This document shows, piece by piece, positions 1-8,095 of a DNA stretch of 11,260 nt. The stretch lies in contig JALKBU010001422.1 of the NCBI GenBank assembly GCA_023091735.1, positions 1-11,260 of the forward strand, given 5' to 3'. Under the pieces are notes generated by a model that worked only from the letters and a program-made list of their open reading frames with translations, searched no databases and was not told where the DNA came from. Every line of letters starts with the position of its first letter. The stretch's first letter is position 1. Position numbers and translations under genes: made by a program. The DNA is from Trichomonas tenax (Eukaryota > Parabasalia > Trichomonadida > Trichomonadidae).

Positions 1-179
1 TTAATATATCATTAAATTCATAATTAATTATGAATCATGAATTAGATAATGTTTTCATGTTACTTTCATTTTATATATTGATTTATATTATTTAGATTCT
101 CAATTCGATCCTTATATTCTTTGTAAAGTTCGTTTTTTACTAAATTTTTATTTTTATCTTCAAATTATTCGTTTATAAT
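1..179. other. AT-rich non-coding leader of the first gene
   Basis: This stretch is very AT-rich, with runs of T and TA steps, and has no coding potential I can support. It ends directly at the initiator-like site in front of the ORF that starts at 191. Confidence 0.5.
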
Positions 180-184
180 TCATA
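180..184 (+). promoter_or_regulatory. Candidate trichomonad initiator (Inr) for the zinc-finger ORF
   Basis: TCATA fits the Trichomonas initiator TCA+1-Y-(T/A), with the +1 A at 182, nine bases before the ATG at 191. Trichomonad 5' UTRs are usually this short, so position and sequence agree. The motif is short and common in AT-rich DNA. Only its placement makes it credible. Confidence 0.5.
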
Positions 185-190
185 TTTACC

Positions 191-765
191 ATGCAAGAAG
201 GGATAATTTCGACCGACTTTCTCGGTTTTCTTAGGTTTGGAGTGCAACAAGAACTTGCAATGCACTACGTATATGGTCTTCATACTCAGCGTGGAGTTTT
301 AATCGATAAATGTCAATACCCAAACTGTAGAGCTCGATTTAAAGTTAGGATTCAGGACGGTGTTTACAACATTTTTGATATACATGAAGAGCATAGTCAT
401 ACACCAGGTTTAGATGAAGGCAATCACACTTACTCATCTCCATTTTATCGTTCTTATATGAAAGATTATTTTCCTAAAGAAAGACCCGCAGCTTTTGCTC
501 AGCAAGCATGTTTCTTAGAGCTATGTATCCCAACGCAACCACTTCCAATGATATACAATCAGATGAAGCTCTGAAGAAAATGTGCCTTTGTTCCGAGCTC
601 AATTTCTCTCAATTTAGAAGCTCTTCAAATACATTCATTTCACTACATGCATTCATTCTTTCTTTTCAACAAAACTCTCCAGATGATCTTGCATTCTTCG
701 ATAATTCAAATGGAAAACTTATCGTTGGATATGCTCCTTTCGAAGCAAAGTCTTTTGCACAATGA
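191..765 (+). pseudogene. Frameshifted zinc-finger protein, possibly a Mutator-like transposase N-terminus
   Basis: The ATG at 191 opens a 127-residue frame with a C-X4-C-X21-H-X-H pattern: C41, C46, H68 and H70, in the context KCQYPNC ... HEEHSH. This resembles the WRKY-GCM1/FLYWCH-type zinc fingers that begin many Mutator-like transposases. Around 500-510 the protein sense passes from this frame to another. The old frame degenerates after FAQQA, and the new one continues with FLRAMYPNATTSNDIQ and ends at a stop at 763-765 after residues reading VGYAPFEAKSFAQ. Together the two pieces look like one protein of about 190 residues broken by a single small indel. No DDE catalytic domain is visible downstream. 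The initiator at 180-184 suggests it was once an expressed gene. Its identity as a transposase is a guess; a host zinc-finger protein is possible. Confidence 0.5.
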
Positions 766-773
766 GGTTCAAT

Positions 774-1416
774 AACTAAGCAAAAAGTTAATCCAGTGAG
801 TTAAAAAACGAGTTTCGCCGACTTTGCGTATCAATTTTAGACAAGCCAATCGAAACCTTCTGGTTTTCAAAAACATCGATGTCGACTTGGGTGAAATTGA
901 AGGTAGAAACGATCGCGTTGTTTCATTCATGAAATCTGTCTTCAATTCAACGAAAATCAAATGCATCCCAGAAATCATTCGATGCATCCAAACATCACAT
1001 GGCACATCAGACATTCAACGTGACATTCACGATTTCGACAAGAAATATCTTCTCTCTGTCAACGAAGAACTTCGAAATAAATCCTAATCTCTCGAATCTG
1101 AGATAGAAAAACTTCGTATTCAAAAAAAATTTAATATCAATTCATTGACGGAGCTTGACAAAGCAAAAGATAATTTTTCTAAAATATACAAAATCTTCGA
1201 AACAACTTTAAACTCGCTAAGATTCTCGTCGAATCAGGTACAGACTATTTGAATCATGATAATAATGGAGAAAACGCTTTTTGGTTTTTCTGTTTTCAAG
1301 GAAATCTCGAAGCTGTCAAATATTTTTCTCGTCTTCAAAATGTTGATCTGAACTCTCCAAAGAATAATAATTGTACAACACTGCATATTATTTCAATGAT
1401 TGCTTATCACCAATAA
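774..1416 (+). pseudogene. Decayed coiled-coil/ankyrin-repeat protein gene
   Basis: Three blocks read as pieces of one protein. From about 824 to 1087 an open frame holds an 87-residue mixed helical stretch ending in NEELRNKS. After a TAA at 1085-1087 the same frame continues with SLESEIEKLRIQKKFN and LDKAKDNFSKIYKIFE, which look like coiled coil. Near 1200-1212 the sense shifts to another frame, which reads LAKILVESGTDYLNHDNNGE and then GNLEAVKYFSRLQNVDLN followed by TTLHIISM, up to TAA at 1414-1416. Those parts match the ankyrin consensus, including G-A-D-like turns, the G-N-L-E-A-V-K-Y helix and the T-x-LH signature, giving roughly two repeats. In trichomonads an N-terminal domain, coiled coil and ankyrin repeats are a common arrangement. 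At least one stop and one frameshift make it a relic. Whether it was ever joined to the zinc-finger ORF upstream is unclear. Confidence 0.6.
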
Positions 1417-1711
1417 ACAAGACATCTTCAATGCTACACAGAATGGATTCATCAATATATCGAAAATAAAGGACTTTCTAATTCCAAACATAGATTCACT
1501 GCATTTCAATAAAAAGATAATCATTTAAATGCTTTATTCCACCTAAAAACAGAATTAATATAAACAAGGTCGCAATGTAGCTTTCAGAATTACACTTATC
1601 TTCAATTTTTATAAGTTGCTTAGTTAAAATTTGATTAGTCATGTGATATATTTGAAAAAACAGAAGAGATTGTTTGCATTCAATTTATATAAATCCTTGC
1701 TATATACCGAA
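1417..1711. other. Intergenic, no supported gene
   Basis: This stretch lies between the ankyrin relic and the 3' side of hscB. One short frame (about 1417-1530) continues without frequent stops but shows no family features. It may be the last scrap of the ankyrin gene. Confidence 0.4.
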
Positions 1712-1764
1712 ATCAATAGATTTGATTTTTTATTAACTATAAAACAGAAACAAAATCTATTGAT
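1712..1764. repeat. 12-bp perfect inverted repeat just past the hscB stop
   Basis: ATCAATAGATTT at 1712-1723 is the exact reverse complement of 1753-1764, with a 29-nt loop. In the hscB transcript (minus strand) the stem would begin 7 nt after the TAG at 1771-1773. It could be a 3' UTR hairpin affecting 3' end formation or stability. Chance occurrence in AT-rich DNA cannot be excluded. Confidence 0.5.
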
Positions 1765-1770
1765 GGTTCT

Positions 1771-2433
1771 CTATAATTTGTGAACAGGAATCTTTTGTTT
1801 GAGAGTATCACGAATTCTTGATAAATATTTCAGCTTTGAAAGAACGCTTGCAGCTTCTTTTGGATTCGAAAGTTTCCCATCTTTGATTTCAAGATTAGAT
1901 TTCAGCTTATTGGTCAGTCCTTTCATCATTTTCTGGACCTTTTGTAATAATTTAATCAAATCTTCGACTTCTGATGTAGAATCCATCTCTTCGTGGAATT
2001 CGAGGACCTCCATAAGGAAATCTTGTGGTACATCTGTGATAACTTTCTCGTTGAAAACATGAAGCAAATATTCACCACGAGAAACAGGATTTCTGAGTGT
2101 GTGGTATCCTTCATTGATGCATCCAGAAGCTTTGATGCTGAGTTCTTTCTCTTTTTCTGTTTTAGAGTAAAATCTGTCTGGATGGACCTTACGCTGAAGC
2201 GTTAGATATGTTTTGTCGAGTTTTTTGACATCTATTTCGTATTTTTTTGGTTGGTCGAACAGTTGGAAGAAATTTTCACAAGAAGGAGACTGAATTTTGT
2301 GACAAGACTCGCAAAAGAGGTGTGTTCGCGATGATGAGAGGAGATGGTTGCAGTTCCAGCAGGCGGCATTGCAAGCGTGAGCAGCTGCAGCCGCAAATGC
2401 TTTGCTGACGTAAGAATTCGGGAAACTCAACAT
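1771..2433 (-). CDS. hscB: Fe-S cluster assembly J-domain co-chaperone HscB/Jac1, with N-terminal zinc knuckle
   Basis: This is a 220-residue protein. HscB/Jac1 delivers the scaffold IscU to a mitochondrial-type Hsp70 and stimulates its ATPase in Fe-S cluster assembly. Domains in order: residues 1-20 form a short Ser/Ala-rich leader starting MLS. Two zinc-binding pairs follow, CWNC at 25-28 and CESC at 41-44, as in animal HSCB. The J domain spans about 54-125, with the invariant HPD at 84-86. A C-terminal helical bundle spans about 137-215 and opens with FLMEVLEFHEEM, the typical IscU-binding signature. The length suits the eukaryotic family. The MLS start and K11-A12-F13 (compare R-x-F processing sites) suggest import into the hydrogenosome; this is an inference. 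The ATG at 2433 gives the presequence and no upstream in-frame start improves it. No clear initiator is seen within 40 nt upstream. The frame is intact and neighbours are pseudogenes. Confidence 0.93.
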   Translation of the reverse strand: MLSFPNSYVSKAFAAAAAHACNAACWNCNHLLSSSRTHLFCESCHKIQSPSCENFFQLFDQPKKYEIDVKKLDKTYLTLQRKVHPDRFYSKTEKEKELSIKASGCINEGYHTLRNPVSRGEYLLHVFNEKVITDVPQDFLMEVLEFHEEMDSTSEVEDLIKLLQKVQKMMKGLTNKLKSNLEIKDGKLSNPKEAASVLSKLKYLSRIRDTLKQKIPVHKL

Positions 2434-2473
2434 TCAGCCAAATTTTTGTGCCACTTTTTACGATCATAACAGT

Positions 2474-2622
2474 ATTTGACATGTAAATTACTCAATATAA
2501 CTTTTGTCACGTAACCATAGCAAATTTGTCATGTAAAGTCAATTTTTTCCCAATACATTGCTGACACGTAAAATTCTCAATAAATGTTTTTTTTGTCGTG
2601 TAAACAGGCTTTGACATTTTTG
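2474..2622 (-). repeat. Array of five to six degenerate TTTACRYGWCA repeats upstream of hscB
   Basis: On the plus strand, close relatives of TGWCAYGTAAA occur at 2477-2487, 2505-2515, 2527-2537, 2562-2572 and 2594-2604, with a weaker sixth at 2612-2622. The copies read TGACATGTAAA, TGTCACGTAAC, TGTCATGTAAA, TGACACGTAAA and TGTCGTGTAAA. Copies one and four share further downstream bases (CTCAATA), and copies two and six are each followed by CCATAGC, so the array may be a worn tandem duplication. It occupies 44 to 190 bases upstream of the hscB ATG, where a transcription-factor-binding array could sit. Confidence 0.65.
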
Positions 2623-2694
2623 CCATAGCTCTTGTTTCATGTTCATACCATGGCATATGAAAAACTGTACTGAAAATAAAATAAGGACTTAATG

Positions 2695-3020
2695 CTAGAT
2701 GTATTCATAATACAATTGTGATTTAAATTTGAAATTAACACCATCACTATCATCTGGTATTCCAGATTTCTCTTCGAAATCTTGTGCAAATGGATCATAT
2801 TTTACATCTGCACGCATGTATAATGGATTATCATTGGTCAAAGTAGTATTGTCATCAACTTCAACATGTTGAGCAGTTTCTGTTTCCATTGGAGGCTGAA
2901 CGTCTTCTTCTTTACTTTCTTTGGAATTTAAAATGAAGTAATAAGCAACAATCATAGCAATAATAATTGCTTCAAGAAGAACACAGATTAAAAGCAACTT
3001 CAAGATCACTTCGTTTTCCA
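2695..3020 (-). other. Best-preserved part of the surface-protein relic: TM helix and cytoplasmic tail
   Basis: This frame stays open for about 108 residues after the shift at 3012-3020. It holds one hydrophobic helix of roughly 28 residues (LKLLLICVLLEAIIIAMIVA) and then an acidic, Thr-rich tail with NPLY and DPF motifs. It ends at TAG 2695-2697. An ATG near its start would allow translation of an anchor alone, but no initiator lies next to it, so I treat it as part of the pseudogene. Confidence 0.6.
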
Positions 3021-4913
3021 TTTGCATTTGATGGGAAAACAATTAATGATTCATTTTCAGGTTTTGTGACAGCAAATGTTAAATTATCAAAACTTTCAAC
3101 ACAATCAGAACGAATAACGTGAATATTAATGATTACACTATATGAGCGGATTGAAAACGTATCTGATAAAATCGATTTTGAATATACTTTTGGAAAAAGA
3201 GCAGAGATCATGGAATCATAATAGATTTTAATATCATTTGAACCCCATCTGTTCATTTCATCATCATCAGATATCTTATCGCCATACCAATTATAACTAG
3301 AATGTAGGGTTACCATCAATACATAATTTTGTTTTATATTTACTATCACCAATAAATGAAGATTCTATCAATGAAACTGTTGACGGAATTTTCAATGTTT
3401 CCACTCCATTATTTGATGCACGTCAAGTTTTGATGTTTTTAATGAAATGTAAATCAAGAGAGTGTTCCGATTATTTTGACTTCGCTAGGAATTTCATAAA
3501 TCTTCGGAAAGCACCCAAAAGTGAATATTAGTTTACTATTCCTGGTGTCATTAAATTCATGATTTTATAATAAATACACCTGAGACTTGTTTATGAGAAA
3601 GCACCCATTCCTATTACTTCCAGAGTTTGCGGTAATGTGACGGAATTAAGATTTCTGCAAAATGCAAAGGTCCAAGTCTTTATAACTTTAACTGAGTTTG
3701 AAAAGATAAATGAAGATAATCCGCAATTCATAAAACATTGTGGAGGAATTTCAACCATATTTAGAATAAATACCAAAGTCTTCAATTTTGGGCAATTTTG
3801 ACAAGATAGGCTTTGAGGTACACTAGCTTTCGATATATCTAATTCCACAAGGCTTAAACAGTTGTCGGAAAACAGATATTCAAAAGTTGAACTTTCTATG
3901 AACTTTCAAAGTTCCACTTTCTCCAAGCGATAGGAATTCCAAAATATAATGTAATGCTTTGTTTCTTTAAATTAATCAAGGAAGAGTTAAATCGGCCCAA
4001 TTTATATCAATTTCTACAATTGGATTTTCTGGCTCAAATATTAATTTCTCAACCATAGAATTTTCTCCAGTTATGGCTGATCGAACAGCAAAATTTGCTT
4101 GACAAATTATTATATTTTTTGATGTTCATTGATGGGAAAAATTCATATTTTTCAATTGATGTGATATCTTCTGAAATAACGAAATCTTCTTCAGCTTTGG
4201 TAGCAACAACTGATGCCAGAATAATATTATTGGTTTTTATTAATAAACCATCTTGGAATGAAGAGGAATCAGTTTCAGTGATCTAATATTTGTTAAATTT
4301 TGGGCATGCTTGATAAAACTTAAATCTTTGACTTCTCCAGATATGACAACAGTTTACAGATTTTCGCATTTATTAAAAACAATATTTGGAATAATCTTTG
4401 AATATTGTAGTAGTTAACTTAGTATAAGCAAAACACATAACCCACATCATATACTTTTGAAAAATAAAAATTTGAGATTGATGTATTATAGAATGCAGTG
4501 CTCCTAACTGCAATATATCATGATGCTTCTTGTTCTAGATAAAATTCGATCGTTGTTAATCGATGACAATTCTTTAAAAACCCATCTGGAATTAGACAAA
4601 TGATAATTAGAAATTTTATTGATATTAGATTCAGAATTCCAAATCGCCATTGCTAATATTTAAATGCGTAATTTTTTGCAATTATAAAATATTCCAGTAC
4701 CAGAAAAATCCGTAACTTCGAGGTAATCACATTCTGCAAATATATAATACAAATATCGTGTTGATCCTAGAATATATGACGTCAATCCTTTGTAAATTAA
4801 TTCTAAGTTATCATGACTTTGAATTTCCAGATATTCAGTTCGAAGATTATTTTGATAACTTGGAGGTATGTCGTAAAAGAGTGATTTCAGCATTCTACCG
4901 ATGTTAAAATATA
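2695..4913 (-). pseudogene. Decayed BspA-like LRR surface protein with TM anchor and NPLY tail
   Basis: Many minus-strand pieces read as one large surface protein. From the N-terminal side, 4660-4893 contains FAECDYLEVTDFSGTGIFYN, an LRR_5/BspA pattern. Around 4350-4400 is NIVFNKCENL. Around 3985-4105 is ITGENSMVEKLIFEPENP. At 3591-3848 is a clear LRR stretch with VEIPPQCFMNCGLSSFIFS and LNSVTLPQTLEVIGMGAF. Near 3350-3410 is GVETLKIPSTVSLIESSF. At 3025-3300 a non-repeat membrane-proximal part follows. After a frameshift near 3012-3020, a segment VILKLLLICVLLEAIIIAMI crosses the membrane. The cytoplasmic tail of about 80 residues carries DNPLY and YDPFAQDFEE. NPxY tails are known in trichomonad BspA-like proteins and act as endocytic or adaptor sites. 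Stops and shifts separate nearly every block, so the gene is dead as a whole. Its N-terminus and promoter are not identified. Confidence 0.75.
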
Positions 4914-5042
4914 AGAAAACATTAACCCATATATCATTTGAAATATAAATTCATATTACACAGTTACTCTGCCAGAAAAAAGCAAATATAGAATCAAGAA
5001 CAATTTGCTTCTTCATGGATCAACATTAATCTTTAAATACAG

Positions 5043-5200
5043 AAGAAAAAATCAACTTCATGATTCCAGAAACAATCACAGCGCTCGAGGAATATCTATT
5101 CATATGTTACGCTTCACACTTTTGATGACGATACTATTGTCAGTGACTTCGTAAATTTCCTCTTCTGCATATTGCAAATTCACTGAACAGTTAGCATAAC
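5043..5200 (+). pseudogene. LRR-like scrap on the opposite strand to the BspA relic
   Basis: The plus strand at about 5043-5124 reads EEKINFMIPETITALEEYLF and on to a TGA. IPETITALEEYLF fits the LRR_5 core (I-P-x-x-V-x-x-I-x-x-x-A-F). In another frame just downstream, SVTS and ISSSAYC resemble the next repeat. If real, a second BspA-like relic faces away from the larger one, or part of the same gene was inverted. The evidence is only about one and a half repeats. Confidence 0.35.
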
Positions 5201-5834
5201 ATATGGAAACTATATTCCACAAATTATATGCTCTGACATCCAGCGTTTCTCATTATTTTAGCGAAACTCAATATGCTTTTCTTGATTACTAAATATATAC
5301 ATGGAAATAAGATGCATTAGTGACAGGTAGCATAGACATCCATGTGTAAATGAACAGCTGTTTAGTTTTTTGAAATATATTACTTAATTTATTTAATATT
5401 TGGTTTTGATTTCTGATTCGGTTTCATAATATGCATGGATAGTGATGACATTACGTGATGTCTGTATTTTTTATATTTTGTTCAATCTCTTCATTGAATT
5501 CAATTGGGAAAAAAAATTCCTCCTGAGGATTTACAACTGACAGTTAAAAACATGCCAAAACAACTACAAAAATGAGACACACACACAACTATTGAAACAA
5601 AAATGGTTATTCTTTATTTGAGCAACAATGATATGATAACACACATATCCAAATGTTTTTATTGTGTTTTTCACCATAGATATACTTCCAATGTTCTAAT
5701 ATTCCAAAATATCAAATTGAAAATGGCCAAAGGAATGAGAATCAGTGAATATGTAATTGAAAAATATTTGCAAATTATCTAATGCAAGTGAAAACGCTTA
5801 ACAAAATGATATTATTATCATCAATAAAAAATAT
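5201..5834. other. Intergenic, no supported gene
   Basis: This AT-rich stretch lies between the LRR scraps and the HMG-box gene's 3' side. It contains a short CA run (about 5577-5587) and T/A-rich tracts, but no frame of any credible length. Confidence 0.4.
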
Positions 5835-5859
5835 TTGTTGAATTATTACAATTCAACAA
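5835..5859. repeat. Perfect 10-bp stem, 5-nt loop hairpin downstream of the HMG-box gene
   Basis: TTGTTGAATT at 5835-5844 and AATTCAACAA at 5850-5859 are exact reverse complements around ATTAC. The hairpin lies about 78 nt past the stop of the HMG-box gene on its transcribed side, so it could mark the 3' end of that transcript. This is an inference; the stem is AT-rich. Confidence 0.5.
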
Positions 5860-5936
5860 TTTATTATGCATGATAATTATAAAACAACAGGACATTATAG
5901 TGCTCTAACAGTAAATCAACGATTAAAATCCAGACA

Positions 5937-6302
5937 TTAATTGATATATATCAAATTTGTCTCATTTGATGGTGAAAGGATCGCATACTGAATCTTATCA
6001 AACATTGGGCATAGGCCGAGCGATTCAATGGGTGGCAAAAGTTCCTGCTTTACAGGTGAAGGAGATGACTGCGTTTTTTGTCTCGTTGGCGATGCAGAGG
6101 AAACAGTCATGCTTTTTGCCATCTCTCTGTACCTCACTCTCTCTGACTCAGGGAGGCTCTTCCACTGTTCAGATATAACCTTGGAGATATCTAAAGGCGA
6201 AAAAAATGGACAAGCCTTGTGCACGTGATGCCTGATCTCCTTAGAAAAGATGAAGAAACCAGTAGCATTCTTCTTGTGATTAGATGAACGTATTGTATCC
6301 AT
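5937..6302 (-). CDS. Small HMG-box DNA-binding protein
   Basis: This is a 121-residue protein that starts MDTIRSSNHKKNATGFFIFS. Residues about 10-64 form one HMG box: the aromatic FFIFSKEIRHHV helix-1 stretch, DISKVISEQWKSL with the conserved W47, and PESERVRYREMAK. HMG boxes bend DNA through the minor groove, so the protein is probably nuclear, acting in chromatin structure or transcription. The tail (65-121) is Ser/Pro-rich, with SPTRQK and SPVKQ motifs that could be proline-directed phosphosites or DNA-contacting, and a hydrophobic end. An in-frame ATG lies ten codons upstream at 6332, but the initiator match at 6314-6316 falls between the two ATGs, so I choose the ATG at 6300-6302. The frame is intact and ends in TAA. 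Length and architecture suit the short single-box proteins of protists. I cannot name an orthologue. Confidence 0.85.
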   Translation of the reverse strand: MDTIRSSNHKKNATGFFIFSKEIRHHVHKACPFFSPLDISKVISEQWKSLPESERVRYREMAKSMTVSSASPTRQKTQSSPSPVKQELLPPIESLGLCPMFDKIQYAILSPSNETNLIYIN

Positions 6303-6311
6303 TTTCGAAAA

Positions 6312-6316
6312 AATGA
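6312..6316 (-). promoter_or_regulatory. Candidate trichomonad initiator for the HMG-box gene
   Basis: On the minus strand the sequence reads TCATTTTTTCG, matching TCA+1-Y-(T/A) with the +1 A at 6314, twelve bases before the ATG at 6300-6302. This spacing is normal for trichomonads, and it decides between the two possible start codons. Confidence 0.6.
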
Positions 6317-6340
6317 TATTAGAAAAATTCAATCTATGAC

Positions 6341-6418
6341 TAAAATCAATTCATTTATATAGTAAAATCAATTTGTTATTCGCTTATAAGAGAATAGGAA
6401 TAAACTAAAATTGATTTT
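6341..6418. repeat. Nested repeats upstream of the HMG-box gene
   Basis: TAAAATCAATT occurs twice in direct orientation (6341-6351 and 6363-6373). AAAATCAATTT at 6364-6374 is also inverted at 6408-6418. Between these arms lies a 20-bp near-palindrome (6377-6396, TATTCGCTTATAAGAGAATA) with one mismatched pair. The cluster is 39-116 bases upstream of the chosen start codon, a natural place for factor binding. Confidence 0.5.
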
Positions 6419-7517
6419 TGTTCTTACCGAGATTGTTGGATGCATACAGTCTTGAGAGATGAATGAAAGAGATAACATTTTATTTTTTCAAATTTATAAC
6501 GTTTCACAAAAAATGAATGTGTATTTCTCAAAATTTTGTGAATGTATTCGATTAAAGTTCGGGAATCATTTTTCAATTCTCGGTATAGAACAAAAATACA
6601 AAATATTCGAGATTATTATTTTCAAATTCATTGAGTTTTGAGAAGACATTGACATCTCATTACTTAACCATTATGCAACTTCTCAAGACCAAAACAACAA
6701 AATGTTGAATCAAAACGTGCGTGTTCTGAAAAGTGATTGATTCAATGAATCATTTTTGAATAATCATTCTCAAATGTTCGGCTGTCAAAAATTGTGCATC
6801 ATAATAAAACACGTATCTAAATCTAAATACGCAAAATTCAAAAATTTGATCAGTTGGCAATTCCACTCCTTTCTCTGAAGGGAGTACTATTTATTATACC
6901 AAGCTTTAGACTTTTCAATATTGTTGTGAATTTTGAAGTCATAACGTAATAATTTTACGTGGGATTTTGCCAAAGAATTGAGAACTTTTGCCGACCATCG
7001 TCAATTTGCTATCGTCATTCGTCAATTTACCAGAATGCGGATCCAATACCAGCATATGATAGTAAATATGTATGCAAAAATTAGACACGAAAAGTGACCG
7101 ACAAATTGCCATGTAAAGCATTCAAAAGGCCGGTTATTTTTTAAGACGAACAATGAACTACGTTATATTGCTAAGATTTTATACGGGCAACATTGCGTCT
7201 CAAATGACGGCGTCAGTTTTGCTATACGATGAGATATGTTTTTAATGTTTTTTACTTTTTTATTATCTTTTTTTGAAAAACCATTGTTGAGGGGCGCAAA
7301 GCATATCAATAATTTCCTATTGAAGTGCAAAATAGAAATACTACAATCTTTAGAGTTTTTTGTGTTAATTTATTCAAATATCTAAAAATGCTAATTCTAT
7401 AATTCGAGAATATTAAAGACAATATCAGTTTCATGTGTATAATATGGGAATAATAGCTAACGATTCAACGAATTCTAATTAATAATCCACAAAATTAAAA
7501 TCTTGATTTATTCTGGC
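6419..7517. other. Gene desert, no supported gene
   Basis: Short frames exist on both strands here (for example 6459-6641 plus and 6939-7121 minus), but they lack family features and are dominated by I, F, K and N, as expected of AT-rich non-coding DNA. A slightly less AT-rich patch lies around 6950-7220, with CGTCAATTT repeated at about 6991 and 7020. Confidence 0.4.
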
Positions 7518-7838
7518 TTACAGTACATCTATATGATTAGCATAAGGATGGAAATTGAATAAATTGGACGATGGGTCATATATACACTTGTTAACAACTG
7601 ATATTAAGTATTTTATAATTTGTTTGATTCCATCTAATATGTCAATATATGCGATATAGAGCTCGATGGGAGAGAGATAATGGTAGTTGTAGAATAACAG
7701 CTTTATTGTTTCGTAGAAATTCATTTTTATAAAGTCACTATTAATTGTGTAAATGATTGAAATTAGTCTCAGACCCAATAAGTTTGGAATGTTGTTAAGT
7801 GATTTAACTTGAATTCTATTGTTTAAACTATAGAGAAA
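7518..7838 (-). pseudogene. Possible protein relic, family unknown
   Basis: A minus-strand frame stays open for about 107 codons but has no good ATG near its start. It reads through NNRIQVKSLNNIPNLLGLRL and on to FYNYHYLSPIELYIAYIDIL, then IKQIIKYLISVVNKCIY, ending NHIDVL. The helical spacing and the HYLSPIELYIAYIDIL phrase faintly recall N-terminal regions of trichomonad ankyrin proteins. The composition is I/Y/N/L-rich, so this could also be a chance open frame. No initiator precedes the first ATG (the residue before NFYETIK). Confidence 0.25.
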
Positions 7839-8071
7839 TCAATAGATTAACTCAAGAATTAATATGAAAAGAAGAACTTTTAAAACTTTTATCTGGAACA
7901 ATTGATTGATATCAAAAAAGGTAGAAATTGTGTTTTTCGAGATATTGTTTTCCTGGCAACCAAATTTTTAAATGTTGGCTATTAAGCTAAAATAGAACCA
8001 ATATGCAATAGCGTATAGATTTGCTCAGAAGTATATGAATTGGCTAGCGTCAAATGTCGAAATATCAAAAC
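7839..8071. other. Gene desert, no supported gene
   Basis: I see no coding or structural signal here beyond AT-rich sequence. Confidence 0.4.
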
Positions 8072-8095
8072 AATTATAAAATATATTTTATAATT
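8072..8095. repeat. 24-bp perfect AT-only palindrome
   Basis: The half-site is AATTATAAAATA and the other half is its exact reverse complement, with no spacer. The sequence is wholly A/T, so it is weak evidence for function, but it could extrude as a cruciform. Confidence 0.6.

Noticed and set aside
769..1014. Minus-strand 81-codon frame
   Set aside because: It is antisense to the ankyrin/coiled-coil relic, and the plus-strand reading has the family features.
1799..2205. Plus-strand frames of 70-87 codons
   Set aside because: These are antisense shadows of hscB, whose HPD, zinc and IscU-binding motifs are unambiguous.
2276..2482. Minus-strand 68-codon frame starting at 2482
   Set aside because: It overlaps the hscB 5' end in another frame and has no family features.
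4095..4286. Plus-strand 63-codon frame
   Set aside because: It lies antisense to the BspA-like relic, where the minus strand gives family-like blocks on either side.
5957..6228. Plus-strand frames of 66-73 codons
   Set aside because: They are antisense to the intact HMG-box gene.
6459..6641. Plus-strand 60-codon frame
   Set aside because: It is rich in I, F and K, has no recognisable motif or initiator, and is compatible with a random AT-rich frame.
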